Positions 1-9,433 of a stretch of DNA of 64,000 bases are shown here, piece after piece. The position numbers were made by a program, and so were the translations under genes. The stretch's first letter is position 1. Each line of letters starts with the position of its first letter. Location of the stretch: the NCBI RefSeq assembly GCF_000300255.2, contig NC_020913.1, forward strand, positions 1,424,692 through 1,488,691. The letters are read 5' to 3'. The notes beneath the pieces were generated by a model. That model was not told where the DNA came from. It saw nothing but the letters and a program-made list of their open reading frames with translations, and did not search any database. This stretch comes from Candidatus Methanomethylophilus alvi Mx1201 (lineage in GTDB: Archaea; Thermoplasmatota; Thermoplasmata; Methanomassiliicoccales; Methanomethylophilaceae).

Positions 1-150
1 TTTCGCCTCCAGGGTCTTGACGCGCTGTATGAGGGTCGTAGGGTGGACACCCATCTGTTTGGCGAGCTGCCTGTAGGAACCTTGGCTGGAGTTGCACATC
101 ATCTCTATTATGCGCTTATCCAGTTCGTCGAAATCCTTCAGGTCTCCCAT
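1..150 (-). CDS. Lrp/AsnC-family regulator, N-terminal fragment (window edge)
   Basis: Only the first 50 codons lie in the window; the gene runs off the left edge. The translation begins MGDLKDFDELDKRIIEMM and continues into a helix-turn-helix with a YRQLAKQMGVHPTTLIQRV core. This is the winged-helix layout of Lrp/AsnC regulators, in which a short acidic N-terminus is followed by 'LD.RII' and the recognition helix. The family binds DNA and senses amino acids through a C-terminal RAM domain, which cannot be seen here. It is transcribed away from the AlaX gene, and the 200 bases between them hold the promoters of both. The ligand and targets cannot be told from this fragment. Confidence 0.75.
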   Translation of the reverse strand, partial: MGDLKDFDELDKRIIEMMCNSSQGSYRQLAKQMGVHPTTLIQRVKTLEAK

Positions 151-310
151 TTTGCATCCTTCCTATGACCGATCCTAAACGGATGTGGTTAACGACCCAT
201 ATCCTGTCGGCGACATTTAATGGTTCGCTGGATATGATAGACGTTTGAACAGACCGGAAGGCCTTGCGGCTGCATCTGTCCATTCGCATAGACCCCATCA
301 CCCGGCACTC

Positions 311-322
311 AAAATATAATAT
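311..322 (+). promoter_or_regulatory. TATA-like element for the AlaX gene
   Basis: An A/T-only stretch (aaaatataatat) about 29 bases before the chosen ATG. In archaea the TATA box sits about 25 bases before the transcription start, so the transcript would start at or just before the ATG (leaderless or nearly so). This supports the start at 351 over the longer reading frame beginning at 264. Confidence 0.5.
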
Positions 323-350
323 CGGGACACCGTTCACAAGGACGATAGCA

Positions 351-1526
351 ATGGCTGACGAGGTATTCAGACACGACGGATACATGTCGGAGTTCGAGGC
401 GGGCATAGTTTCGGTGGATGGTGACATGGTCGTATTGGACTGCACCGCATTCTACCCCGGAGGGGGAGGACAGGTATGCGACACCGGGACGATGAACGGC
501 ATGCCCGTCACCGACGTCTCCTACAAGGGGAAGGAGATAATCCACAAAGTGCCAGGCAACGATTTCAAACCGGGAATGCGCGTTTGGTGCAGTGTCGACT
601 GGGACAGGCGTTTCGACCTGATGATGGGACACACCGGGGAACACCTCCTGTTCTGCTCCCTGAAAAGACAGGATCCGGAGCTGACCATCACGAAGATCTT
701 CATAGGTCCGGAAGAAAAGTATGTTATCGTGAACCACGACGTGCCGTGGGAAAAGATCGGAGCAGCCCTGGAATTCGCCAACAAGGCGATCCGCGACAAC
801 CTGCCGGTCAGGAAGACCGTGATGAGCAGGGACGACCCGGAACTCGAGAACGTCAGGATAAAACTGGATAGGATAGCGGAGGACGAGGAGATCACGGTCG
901 TGTCGATCGGCGACATAGACCTCTCGGCCTGCAGCGGGATCCATGTCATGGAGACCGGCGAACTCGGCATGCTGTTCGTAGACAGGAAGGTCTCCGCAGG
1001 GAAGGACGGTATCGCTATCCACTTCAAGGTCGGTAGCGCCGCACAGGATGCGGCCATGGCCCTGGCCAATACATGTCTGCAGATCATCGACGAGACCGGA
1101 AGCAAACCGGAGGACATCGTCAGGACCGTGGCCAATATGAAACGCGATCTGGCACTTGCCGCGGAGGCCAGAAAGGCGGCGGCCAAACAGCAGATCAGGG
1201 AGATGGTCCCGGAGAACATCGGAGGAACGGATGTCTACTGCGGCATGTTCGCCGATGCGGATAGGAAGACCCTTACCGATGCGGCGGAGGGCTTCAAATC
1301 CAAGGGCGGGGTCGCCGCGTTCGTGTCGGTATCGGACACGGTGTCCGTGATCCTCGCCTCCAGTACATCCAAGTTGGATTGCAAGAAGGCCCTCCCTGCC
1401 GTATTGGGGATGTTCGGCGGAAGGGGCGGCGGAAAACCCGACTTCGCACAGGGAGGGATATCCGACCCATCCAAGGCGAAGGACGTCTATGATTCCCTGA
1501 TCGCAGAAATAAGGAAAAATCTCTGA
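351..1526 (+). CDS. alaX: Alanyl-tRNA editing protein, AlaX-L type
   Basis: 391 residues. Free-standing editing enzyme that hydrolyses Ser- or Gly-tRNA(Ala) in trans. The N-terminal half has the AlaX beta-barrel features (TAFYPGGGGQ near residue 27). The zinc site is visible as HTGEH (HxxxH, about residue 92) and CSGIH (CxxxH, about residue 195). The C-terminal 150 residues form a DHHA1-type domain ending in a glycine-rich GGRGGGKPDFAQGG stretch, as in AlaRS and the long AlaX-L form. ATG 351 was chosen because the domain begins directly there and a TATA box lies just upstream; 264 would add 29 residues with no family match. It stands alone; the next gene is convergent with a 3-base gap. Confidence 0.88.
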   Translation: MADEVFRHDGYMSEFEAGIVSVDGDMVVLDCTAFYPGGGGQVCDTGTMNGMPVTDVSYKGKEIIHKVPGNDFKPGMRVWCSVDWDRRFDLMMGHTGEHLLFCSLKRQDPELTITKIFIGPEEKYVIVNHDVPWEKIGAALEFANKAIRDNLPVRKTVMSRDDPELENVRIKLDRIAEDEEITVVSIGDIDLSACSGIHVMETGELGMLFVDRKVSAGKDGIAIHFKVGSAAQDAAMALANTCLQIIDETGSKPEDIVRTVANMKRDLALAAEARKAAAKQQIREMVPENIGGTDVYCGMFADADRKTLTDAAEGFKSKGGVAAFVSVSDTVSVILASSTSKLDCKKALPAVLGMFGGRGGGKPDFAQGGISDPSKAKDVYDSLIAEIRKNL

Positions 1527-1529
1527 AGG

Positions 1530-1907
1530 TCAGGAAGTCTCGTCGACCTTGTCCTTATGGGCCCGGTCGATGAGACTCAGTACCGTATCGCAAAGACCCA
1601 GATCCTTCTCTATACCGCAATGGTACATCCAGCGGTCGGGTGCGGCCTGTACGCACCTGCACAGCCTGTGCGGCTGGACCTTGTAATTGAGACCGAATGA
1701 GACGACTATTGGACAGTCCTCATAGGTATCGTTCCCCGGGGCGGGGGCCCATATCCAGCAGAAGGGCCTGTTGTTGTCTTTTATGACCACTGTCTCCTCG
1801 AAGACCTCCAATTCGGCCTCGGTATAGATGGACCTTATCTTGTTCCATACCGCGAAAAAGGCGTCATGGACCGCAGGTTCGTCCGCGAACAGGTTCTTTG
1901 CTGACAT
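1530..1907 (-). CDS. DUF5655-like hypothetical protein
   Basis: 125 residues, soluble, with no signal peptide or membrane segment. The layout resembles DUF5655 proteins: an N-terminal helix (LFADEPAVHDAFFAVWNKI), beta strands containing conserved aromatics (FCWIWAPAP), and a final helix (CDTVLSLIDRAHKD). There are several cysteines but no CxxC pair. DUF5655 has no established function; it is often found alone or appended to DNA-binding proteins. The start is ATG 1907; a GTG directly before it at 1910 is possible. It is convergent with the AlaX gene and divergent from the NAC gene. Confidence 0.55.
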   Translation of the reverse strand: MSAKNLFADEPAVHDAFFAVWNKIRSIYTEAELEVFEETVVIKDNNRPFCWIWAPAPGNDTYEDCPIVVSFGLNYKVQPHRLCRCVQAAPDRWMYHCGIEKDLGLCDTVLSLIDRAHKDKVDETS

Positions 1908-1995
1908 CACAACCCGTCATCACGGGAGGACGATATTAACATTCCTTTGAAAGGACCCAATCGTTAATATCAATGAATGCCATCGAAGCACCATT

Positions 1996-2367
1996 ATGGC
2001 AGGCGGAATGAGGGGAGTGAACCCTCGTCAGATGCAACGTGCAATGCGTTCGATGGGAATCAAGCAGAACAACATAGAGGGTGTGACCGAGGTCATAATC
2101 AGGACCAAGGACAAAGACATCGTCATAACCAATGCAGAAGTCGTCTGTGTCGACGTGAAAGGAAGCAAGAGCTACCAGGTCTCCGGAACGGAGACCGAGA
2201 TGGCACCCGGATCGGCAGGAGGTGTGTCCGCAGGACCTTCGTTCCCCAACGAGGATATCGAACTCGTCATGTCCCAGACCAACTGCGACAGGGACAAGGC
2301 CATCGCCGCACTGGAAGAAACGGACGGCCAACCTGCCGAGGCCATCATCAAGATAATGTCGGAGTGA
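1996..2367 (+). CDS. nac: Nascent polypeptide-associated complex protein (archaeal alpha-NAC)
   Basis: 123 residues, the usual archaeal length. Acts as a homodimer at the ribosome exit tunnel and binds emerging chains. The N-terminus (MAGGMRGVNPRQMQRAMRSMGI) matches archaeal NAC, followed by the NAC beta-barrel (VTEVIIRTKDKDIVITNAEV, then SYQVSGTETEM). The C-terminal UBA domain is visible as PNEDIELVMSQTNCDRDKAIAALEETDG. It lies 5 bases upstream of hypC on the same strand, probably co-transcribed. A run of A/T upstream (1940-1975) is the likely promoter region. Confidence 0.93.
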   Translation: MAGGMRGVNPRQMQRAMRSMGIKQNNIEGVTEVIIRTKDKDIVITNAEVVCVDVKGSKSYQVSGTETEMAPGSAGGVSAGPSFPNEDIELVMSQTNCDRDKAIAALEETDGQPAEAIIKIMSE

Positions 2368-2372
2368 TAGGC

Positions 2373-2612
2373 ATGTGTCTAGCTATTCCCGGCAAGATAG
2401 TGGCGATCGACGGAGACGATGCGTACATCGACTTCGGCGGATCGAAGAAGACCGCCAACGTCTCCATGGTCGACGCCGAAGTCGGCCAATGGGTCGTCGT
2501 CCACGCCGGATTCGCAATAGAGGTCATGGACGAGGATGAGGCCCAGGAGACCCTCAAACTCTGGAACGACTTCCTCGACAGCGGCGAAGCCGATATCAAG
2601 AAGCCTCAGTGA
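2373..2612 (+). CDS. hypC: Hydrogenase maturation chaperone HypC/HupF
   Basis: 79 residues, starting MCLAIPGKIV. The N-terminal MC[LIV]A.P motif supplies the cysteine that holds the Fe(CN)2CO group during [NiFe] hydrogenase assembly and contacts HypD. The rest is the small OB-like barrel (AYIDFGGSKKTANVSMV, then GQWVVVHAGFAI) and the acidic C-terminal helix of the family. Its presence implies a [NiFe] hydrogenase elsewhere in the genome. It follows NAC after 5 bases and ends before a strong hairpin at 2622-2637. The other hyp genes are not in this window. Confidence 0.93.
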   Translation: MCLAIPGKIVAIDGDDAYIDFGGSKKTANVSMVDAEVGQWVVVHAGFAIEVMDEDEAQETLKLWNDFLDSGEADIKKPQ

Positions 2613-2621
2613 ACATCTTTT

Positions 2622-2637
2622 CCGGCCTTCGGGCCGG
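2622..2637 (+). terminator. Hairpin after hypC
   Basis: Perfect 6-bp stem ccggcc / ggccgg closed by a UUCG tetraloop, 10 bases after the hypC stop and before the 5S promoter. Probably a transcript 3' end or stabilising hairpin; no long T-run follows. Confidence 0.5.
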
Positions 2638-2660
2638 GATCTAACCCTTTATCAGATAGT

Positions 2661-2670
2661 TTTATATACA
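2661..2670 (+). promoter_or_regulatory. TATA box of the 5S rRNA gene
   Basis: tttatataca ends 20 bases before the mapped 5' end of the 5S gene, the expected archaeal spacing (box centre about 25 bases upstream). Confidence 0.7.
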
Positions 2671-2690
2671 ATGACGATATCTATAGGTTT

Positions 2691-2815
2691 GGTCAGACGG
2701 CCATAGCAGCGGGGTTCACCCGGTCCCATCTCGAACCCGGAAGTTAAGCCCGCTCGCGTATCTGTCGCGTACTGTATTGCGCAAGTGTACGGGAAAGCAG
2801 ACACGCTGTCTACCA
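2691..2815 (+). rRNA. rrf: 5S ribosomal RNA
   Basis: About 125 nt, with the invariant 5S block ccggtcccatctcgaacccg and the following gaagttaagcc. The ends pair: the 5' ggt.agacggc region matches the 3' gctgtctacc region to form helix I. A TATA box precedes it and a short T-run (cttttt, 2816-2821) follows as terminator. It is a lone 5S gene; no 16S or 23S is nearby, which agrees with the unlinked rRNA genes of Thermoplasmatota-type archaea. End positions are good to a few bases. Confidence 0.92.
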
Positions 2816-2907
2816 CTTTTTCAATTCATTCTGTGGGCGACGCTATTCTCGGATCTATCTGGACGGCCACCGCCCCATACCTATTATTTTAATTATAAAC
2901 GGTATAG

Positions 2908-4747
<1,840 letters not shown>

Positions 4748-4769
<22 letters not shown>

Positions 4770-5731
4770 AGAAGACTTCCGCGGAAGTGGACGGACCCAT
4801 AAAGAGCTACATACCCGACGAGGAGCCCATGAGGCTCATCGAGGCATCGAGACAATACCCCTACGCTGGAGGGAAGAGGATGCGTCCCGCCATCGTACTC
4901 GCCGCATGCGGAGCGGTCGGCGGAGACAAGAGCAAGGCCATGCCCCTCGCCGTCGCCATAGAGTACATCCACAATTTCACCCTGATACACGACGACGTCA
5001 TGGACGGGGACGACATGAGGCGCGGGATGAAGACCATCCACGTCGCATACGACGAGCCCACCGCCATCCTGGCCGGAGACGCCCTCTTCGCCAAGGCGTT
5101 CCAGATCATCGCCGACCTCGACATCCCCGCAGATGCCATGAGGGAGGTCCTCAGATACGTCACGAAGGCCGTCTGGGACCTTGCAAGGGGACAGGAGATG
5201 GACGTCTGCAACGAGCACCAGCTCGTGTCCGAAGAGGTCTACACCGAGACCATCCTCCTGAAGACCAGCGTGCTCTTCGCGGCCGCCGCCGCAGGAGGCG
5301 CCCTCTGCGGAGGTGCGGACGCCAAGACCGTCGAGGCCATCAACAAGTTCGCCCTCGACATGGGACTCGGATTCCAGATGTACGACGACTACCTCGGCAT
5401 AGCGGGAGACTCGTCCAAGACCGGAAAATCGGTCGGAAACGACCTCAGGAAGGGTAAGTGCACTCTCATGGTCACCTACACCCTCGAACACCTGAAGGAC
5501 GAGAAGAAACTCGCCAAGTTCAAGTCCGTCCTCGGGAACATGGATGCGACGGAGGACGAGGTCAGGGAAGGGATGGAGATCATGAAGGAGATCGGTGCCA
5601 TCGACTACAACAAGAAGGCCGCCGAGGACAAGATCGCCTCCGCCAAGAGCTACCTGGACATCCTGCCCGAGAGCGAGGACAAGGAGTTCATGCTCTCCCT
5701 GGCCGACTACGCCATCAACAGGGAAGTCTGA
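4748..5731 (+). CDS. idsA: Polyprenyl synthase, probably geranylgeranyl diphosphate synthase
   Basis: 327 residues, all-helical trans-prenyltransferase. Condenses IPP with allylic diphosphates to make the C20 (possibly C15) precursor of archaeal lipids. Visible are GGKRMRP (IPP binding), the first Asp-rich motif DDVMD and the second DDYLGIAGD. The fifth residue before the first motif is Phe (NFTLIHDDVMD), the position that limits chain length in archaeal GGPP synthases, and there is no two-residue insertion in the motif. The start overlaps the isomerase 3' end by 22 bases. Hairpin terminator follows. FPP as main product cannot be excluded. Confidence 0.9.
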
Positions 5732-5740
5732 AAACATCCC

Positions 5741-5766
5741 GGCCCGGCGAGAAAATCCCCCGGGCC
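5741..5766 (+). terminator. Terminator of the isoprenoid operon
   Basis: Stem ggcccgg / ccgggcc (5741-5747 with 5760-5766) followed by tttaattttttc. It lies between two convergent operons. Confidence 0.65.
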
Positions 5767-5808
5767 ATTTAATTTTTTCAACGGAACGGATGTACCAGCA
5801 TCCCGGAT

Positions 5809-6465
5809 TCACATGTCGCGGACACCGTCGGCGGTTATGCGGAACATGGCCGTCCTGCCCTCGGGGAGACTGCGGTGTTTCTTTATGACGGCCGTCCTCA
5901 CCCCGTTACCGCGAAGGTCGATCCTTATGATCGTCTTGGCATTGTGATGCATGGCATGACCGCCTAGGAACTCTATCGAGCCAGTAGTGATATTGGTGTA
6001 GACCTGCGACGTTATGAGGACGGGCACCTCATACTCCCTGGCTATGTTGAGAAGGGTCTCGGTCTGCCTGATGAAGCTGTTCTTCATCTCCTGATTGTCG
6101 TAATTCAGACGATAGAACATGGTCATGGAGTCGACCACGATAAGACCCAGCAGACCGTTCCTTGCGATCTTGGATATCTGTTCCACACGGTCCGCCTGCT
6201 CGAGGAAGCTGTGTACCTGGAAAACCAGAAGGTTGTTGACGAGGAGGTCGTCTTTGAATATCTGGTGTATGCGGTCGTAGGACAGCCCCTCCGTATCCAC
6301 GAAGGCCACCTTCTTCCCGTCCCTGATGACGTTGTAGGCCATCTGCAGACAGATGTTCGTCTTTCCGCATCCCGCCTCGCCGTAGAAAAGCGTGACGCTG
6401 CCTGCCTCGATCCCTCCGCCTAAGAGGGAATCCAATGATTTGCAGCCTGTGGGTATGCGGTTCAC
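5809..6465 (-). CDS. radB: DNA repair and recombination protein RadB
   Basis: 218 residues from a GTG at 6465 (VNRIPTGCKSLD). RadB is the short archaeal RecA-fold paralogue that lacks the N-terminal DNA-binding domain of RadA and acts as a recombination mediator. Walker A is GEAGCGKT, Walker B is LLGLIVVDS. GLLGGGIEAGSVT-type core and the final ITADGVRDM agree with RadB length and end. The longer frame to 6579 would add 38 residues absent from the family; GTG 6465 gives the standard start. Divergent from bud32, with a 97-base shared promoter region. Confidence 0.9.
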   Translation of the reverse strand: MNRIPTGCKSLDSLLGGGIEAGSVTLFYGEAGCGKTNICLQMAYNVIRDGKKVAFVDTEGLSYDRIHQIFKDDLLVNNLLVFQVHSFLEQADRVEQISKIARNGLLGLIVVDSMTMFYRLNYDNQEMKNSFIRQTETLLNIAREYEVPVLITSQVYTNITTGSIEFLGGHAMHHNAKTIIRIDLRGNGVRTAVIKKHRSLPEGRTAMFRITADGVRDM

Positions 6466-6562
6466 ACTCGTATTATGTTGCACTTGTTGATTAAAGTATG
6501 TCCAGACATACGGGCCCGTCGGAGCGAATGTTTGAATTACGAATAACACATGGCCGACGCAT

Positions 6563-7192
6563 ATGGATACGGACGGCATGACCGAGATCGCGAAAGGTGC
6601 CGAAGGGAGCGTCTACAGGACCACGTTCCTCGGGAGAAGTGCGATAGCCAAGGTCAGGTCGCCCAAGGGGTACCGCATACCCGAGCTGGACAGGAAGATC
6701 CGCAACCAGAGGATCCGCTCGGAGGCCCGTCTCGTCAGGGAGGCGAGACGCGCAGGGATCCGCACTCCGGTCATATATTATGCGGACACCGAGACCGGCA
6801 CCCTCGTCATGGAGGACGTGGGCGGGGAGACCGTGAAACACCATCTGGACGAACATCCGGAGGACGCCTCCCGGATATGCCGTGAGATCGGCAGGAACAT
6901 AGCGATGATGCACAATGCCGGAATCGCCCACGGGGACCTCACCACATCCAACATGATCATCGCCGGAGACGGCAGGATCTGCATCATAGACTTCTCGATG
7001 GGGGCATCCCTCGTGGAGACCGAGGACATGGGCGTGGATATACGCCTGTTGGAGAGGGCGTTCTCGTCGGCCCACCCCAAGTTAGGAGAGGCCTATAAGG
7101 AACTCATAGGATCGTACTGCGAGACCAAGACCTGCCCGGACCAGGTCATGGACAAGGTGCAGGAGATAAAGGACAGGGGAAGATACACATGA
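6563..7192 (+). CDS. bud32: KEOPS complex kinase/ATPase Bud32
   Basis: 209 residues, small atypical protein kinase of the KEOPS complex that supports Kae1 in making t6A37 of tRNA. Visible are the glycine-loop region KGAEGSVYRTTFLG, the catalytic-loop HGDLTTSNMI (about residue 127) and the DFG-equivalent IDFSMG. The C-terminus ends in a basic RGRYT tail, as in Bud32 where the tail contacts tRNA/Cgi121. It is a free-standing Bud32, not the Kae1-Bud32 fusion found in many euryarchaea. The stop overlaps the start of rdgB by ATGA. Confidence 0.92.
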   Translation: MDTDGMTEIAKGAEGSVYRTTFLGRSAIAKVRSPKGYRIPELDRKIRNQRIRSEARLVREARRAGIRTPVIYYADTETGTLVMEDVGGETVKHHLDEHPEDASRICREIGRNIAMMHNAGIAHGDLTTSNMIIAGDGRICIIDFSMGASLVETEDMGVDIRLLERAFSSAHPKLGEAYKELIGSYCETKTCPDQVMDKVQEIKDRGRYT

Positions 7193-7746
7193 AACTCAAG
7201 GTCATAACCCACAACCCCGGAAAGGTAAGGGAGTACCAGGAAGCCCTCGGGGGATACGGCATAGAGATGGAGCACGTCAACCGCGAATACGACGAGGTCC
7301 AGACCGCATATCTCGAGGAGGTCGTCGATAAGGGGCTCAAGTCGATGTACGCCGAGGGTCTCAGGGATTTCATGATCGACGATTCAGGATTGTTCGTCGA
7401 CGCCCTCAAGGGATTCCCCGGAGTATATTCCGCCTACGGCCAGAAGACCATAGGGAATGAAGGGATACTCAAACTGATGGAGGGCGTGGACGACAGGGCC
7501 GCCGTCTTCAAATGCTGCATCGGATGCAGGATAGGGGACGAGACGGTCATCGTGACCGGGAAATGTCCCGGGGTCATACTCGACAGTGCCAGAGGGGACG
7601 GGGGATTCGGATACGACCCCATCTTCAGCCCCGACGGAGAACATTCCTTCGCCGAAATACCTGTGGAGGAGAAGAACGTCATCTCCCACAGAGGGGTGGC
7701 CACCCGCATGCTGGTGGAGGAACTCCGTAACCGCGGATTCATCTGA
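7189..7746 (+). CDS. rdgB: XTP/dITP diphosphatase (RdgB/HAM1)
   Basis: 185 residues. House-cleaning enzyme that hydrolyses XTP, ITP and dITP to the monophosphates. Signatures are THNPGKVREY at the N-terminus, DDSGLFVDALKGFPGVYSA (catalytic acid and Mg site), the GYDPIF block near residue 140 and the final SHRG. The length is standard. Translation is coupled to bud32 through a 4-base overlap; this pairing recurs in archaea. A tRNA gene with its own promoter follows. Confidence 0.93.
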   Translation: MKLKVITHNPGKVREYQEALGGYGIEMEHVNREYDEVQTAYLEEVVDKGLKSMYAEGLRDFMIDDSGLFVDALKGFPGVYSAYGQKTIGNEGILKLMEGVDDRAAVFKCCIGCRIGDETVIVTGKCPGVILDSARGDGGFGYDPIFSPDGEHSFAEIPVEEKNVISHRGVATRMLVEELRNRGFI

Positions 7747-7784
7747 GGGGAAGGCCGCATCCTCCGCTGATGCCGTATCTAATG

Positions 7785-7799
7785 CTATAATCTAAATAG
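7785..7799 (+). promoter_or_regulatory. TATA box of tRNA-Pro(TGG)
   Basis: ctataatctaaatag ends about 25 bases before the first base of the tRNA, correct spacing for an archaeal tRNA promoter. Confidence 0.6.
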
Positions 7800-7824
7800 A
7801 AACAGGCATTAAGCGGAGAAACAA

Positions 7825-7897
7825 GGGGCTATGGGCTAGCTTGGTATACTTGTGGCTTTGGGAGCCATTGACCCCGGTTCAAATCCGGGTAGCCCCA
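7825..7897 (+). tRNA. tRNA-Pro (anticodon TGG)
   Basis: 73 nt cloverleaf. The acceptor ggggcta pairs with tagcccc. The D arm contains ggctagcttggta. The anticodon stem gtggc / gccat closes the loop tttggga, giving anticodon TGG with G37 as usual for proline tRNAs. The T arm is cccgg-ttcaaat-ccggg. The discriminator is A; the following bases are ca, so CCA is not encoded, unlike tRNA-Pro(GGG) at 21972. No intron. An integrase remnant and a repeat of the anticodon loop sequence lie directly downstream. Confidence 0.93.
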
Positions 7898-7972
7898 CAT
7901 CAAATGCTGGCTCGTTCTTTTCCAATTAATTTTTCCAAATTATCAAATTCCTTTCGTGTTTTGGGAGCCATT
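7857..7972. repeat. 13-bp direct repeat, candidate att core
   Basis: tttgggagccatt occurs at 7857-7869 inside the tRNA (all seven anticodon loop bases, the 3' anticodon stem and one base) and again at 7960-7972, where it runs into the stop codon of the integrase remnant. Tyrosine integrases commonly use the anticodon-loop region as their crossover site. The second copy is not followed by a displaced tRNA 3' half, so this is not a simple intact attL/attR pair. Confidence 0.5.
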
Positions 7973-8103
7973 CACAGAATGAAGCTCCTCATTGCATCCG
8001 TCATATCGTCCATATCCACTCCGATATAGCGCAGGATCTGCTCTATCGAGCTGTGCCCCATCATGTCGGCGATCTCGCGGATGGATGCGAACGGACGGAC
8101 CAT
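7972..8103 (-). pseudogene. Tyrosine recombinase/integrase, C-terminal remnant
   Basis: A 43-codon open stretch ends ...REIADMMGHSSIEQILRYIGVDM... and then about 14 residues to TGA. The GHSS.....RYI block is the C-terminal catalytic box of tyrosine recombinases: the histidine before S-S and the tyrosine nucleophile region. Upstream (8104-8200) the reading is broken and no R-H-x-x-R box is present in frame, so the catalytic arginines are missing. Its position beside a tRNA with a repeated anticodon-loop sequence marks the site of an old integration. Too short for function as it stands. Confidence 0.7.
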
Positions 8104-8178
8104 CGATGCGTCCCCTCGCCGGAACCGAAAAGGACCGTCACGCAGTGGCCGCAGGTGAAGGCGGACATGGGCTGGGCC

Positions 8179-8200
8179 CGGGAATCGCCAGCGATTCCCG
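8179..8200. repeat. 22-bp perfect inverted repeat
   Basis: cgggaatcgc-ca-gcgattcccg, a 10-bp stem with a 2-base spacer, just past the 3' end of the minus-strand element genes (stop at 8204). It could be a terminator hairpin for that operon or a protein-binding palindrome; no T-run follows on the minus strand. Confidence 0.6.
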
Positions 8201-8203
8201 TCA

Positions 8204-8553
8204 TCAGAGCCTCCTCCTCAATTTTCCGAAAAACCATACGCCCATGCTGGCGGTCGCCCTGTCTCTGGCACTTTTCCCGTCCGACTTGTTAACCGTGACC
8301 TTACGTGATTGGATCTCGACCTCGTCACCTTCGAAAACGCTCCCCTCTTCGGGCCTCTTGGAATTACCGTCTGAATTGGGAAACTGCTTCCTGATCCTGA
8401 CAATAACGTTGCCGGTGGCTTCGGTCCTGGCGGCGTGATGGACCAAGACCGGCGGAATTTCTTGGGATAGTCGATAGTGTCGGCCTCGATGGTGGCCGTG
8501 TTGGCCTCCATATCGGGACCCCGTTCCCTGATGGGGGTTTTATGCTTGGCCAT
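8204..8553 (-). pseudogene. Element hypothetical protein, apparently frameshifted
   Basis: The frame opening with MAKHKTPIRERGPDMEANTA starts inside the previous gene's stop (overlapping genes, typical of an operon) and reads sensibly to about EADTIDYP. The continuation that looks like protein lies in another frame (PPVLVHHAARTEATGNVIVR through FEGDEVEIQSRKVTVNKSDG to a stop at 8204). The switch point is near 8450-8465 in a cccaagaaa stretch, consistent with a one-base indel. No family recognised. The conceptual full-length product would be about 115 residues, rich in charged residues, with no membrane segment. Confidence 0.45.
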
Positions 8554-9016
8554 CGGAACCGCCCCTCTCCGCGCGCATTCTTTTCTCGCGCTCCTCGGGG
8601 TCCATGACGGCCACCTCGTCGGCGTACAACCCGGCTATGCCGCTAAAACGTCCGCTACGGGGATCCGAACTGGGCCAGTCCAGTTTTCCTTCGGTCACAA
8701 GCTCTTCGAACGCCTGTTCGGCCTGGTCCCAGTTTAGGCCGTAATCGAACGCATCTTCCGGTCCGAACTCTCCTGTGCAACGAGACTTCGCATGAAGAAC
8801 GATCTTCTTCGCCCATGTGTCGGTCGTCTCGTATCCGGGAGACGAATAGTCGTCCTCCTCGACCACGCACGGGATCTCGTTGGAGTCCGGATAGTCGTAG
8901 TCGATAATCATCCGCAGGCGCTGATTGATGTTACGATGCGCCCAACGCTCTCTCATGAGCTCGATGATGAGCTCGTCCTTGGAGAGCTTCTCCAGTTCCT
9001 CCCATTCGCTTGCCAT
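8540..9016 (-). CDS. Element hypothetical protein
   Basis: 158 residues from ATG 9016, preceded by a strong ribosome-binding site (ggaggtga, 8 bases upstream). Acidic, soluble, beginning MASEWEELEKLSKDELIIEL; one long N-terminal helix, then a mixed region and a charged C-terminus (PEEREKRMRAERGG). No family recognised. An in-frame ATG at 9106 overlaps the stop of the upstream gene by ATGA and would add an N-terminus with three cysteines (ECGNCFESPMC), a possible zinc site; which start is used is unclear. The 3' end overlaps the next gene by 14 bases, so the four element genes form one operon. Confidence 0.55.
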   Translation of the reverse strand: MASEWEELEKLSKDELIIELMRERWAHRNINQRLRMIIDYDYPDSNEIPCVVEEDDYSSPGYETTDTWAKKIVLHAKSRCTGEFGPEDAFDYGLNWDQAEQAFEELVTEGKLDWPSSDPRSGRFSGIAGLYADEVAVMDPEEREKRMRAERGGSDGQA

Positions 9017-9102
9017 TCCTTTCTCACCTCCCTTTACAGTTGATGTGTATCCTTTACACATCGGGGATTCAAAACAGTTGCCACATTCCGCGGCGGCCGC
9101 CC

Positions 9103-9414
9103 TCATGCCTTCGCCTCCGTCCTTTTCAGAAAATCCTCGCCGGCAGGCGTGATCTTCCACAGGTAGACCACCCCGGAGGGCTTGGTCCTCTCGATGTACC
9201 CGAGATAGGTCAGGCAATCCAGGGTCCCCCCGCGGTTGTCGCCGTAGATACCCAGATTGCTCAGGTGGACGTTGAAGCTGCTGGTCTTCACGCAGCCGTT
9301 CTTCTTCGCGAACGCGAGGATGGCTGCAATTTTTTTTCGTTTTCCATTTTTTCCAACTCCGGTTGACCGAGGGGGGGGGCGAAAAGGTGGTAGGGGGCCC
9401 GGAGCACGGCACAA
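9103..9414 (-). CDS. Small winged-helix protein of the element, 5' end doubtful
   Basis: The core KIAAILAFAKKNGCVKTSSFNVHLSNLG followed by RGGTLDCLTYLGYIERTKPSGVVYLWKITPAGEDFL has the spacing of a winged helix-turn-helix with a closing beta wing. The only start in this frame (9414) gives a poor proline-rich leader (MCRAPGPLPPFRPPPRS) that spans a run of nine G/C bases (9371-9379). A much better N-terminus, MENEKK, begins at 9347 but is out of frame by one base because of a run of eight A (9330-9337, minus strand); nine would restore it. I read this as a one-base loss or sequencing error in a DNA-binding protein of about 81 residues. Confidence 0.5.
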   Translation of the reverse strand: MCRAPGPLPPFRPPPRSTGVGKNGKRKKIAAILAFAKKNGCVKTSSFNVHLSNLGIYGDNRGGTLDCLTYLGYIERTKPSGVVYLWKITPAGEDFLKRTEAKA

Positions 9415-9433
9415 GAATTGGACGATGCGTGCC

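Noticed and set aside
309..1022. Long minus-strand frames opposite the AlaX gene
   Set aside because: Antisense shadow of a well-supported gene; GC-rich codon bias opens the opposite frame, and no RBS or family pattern is present.
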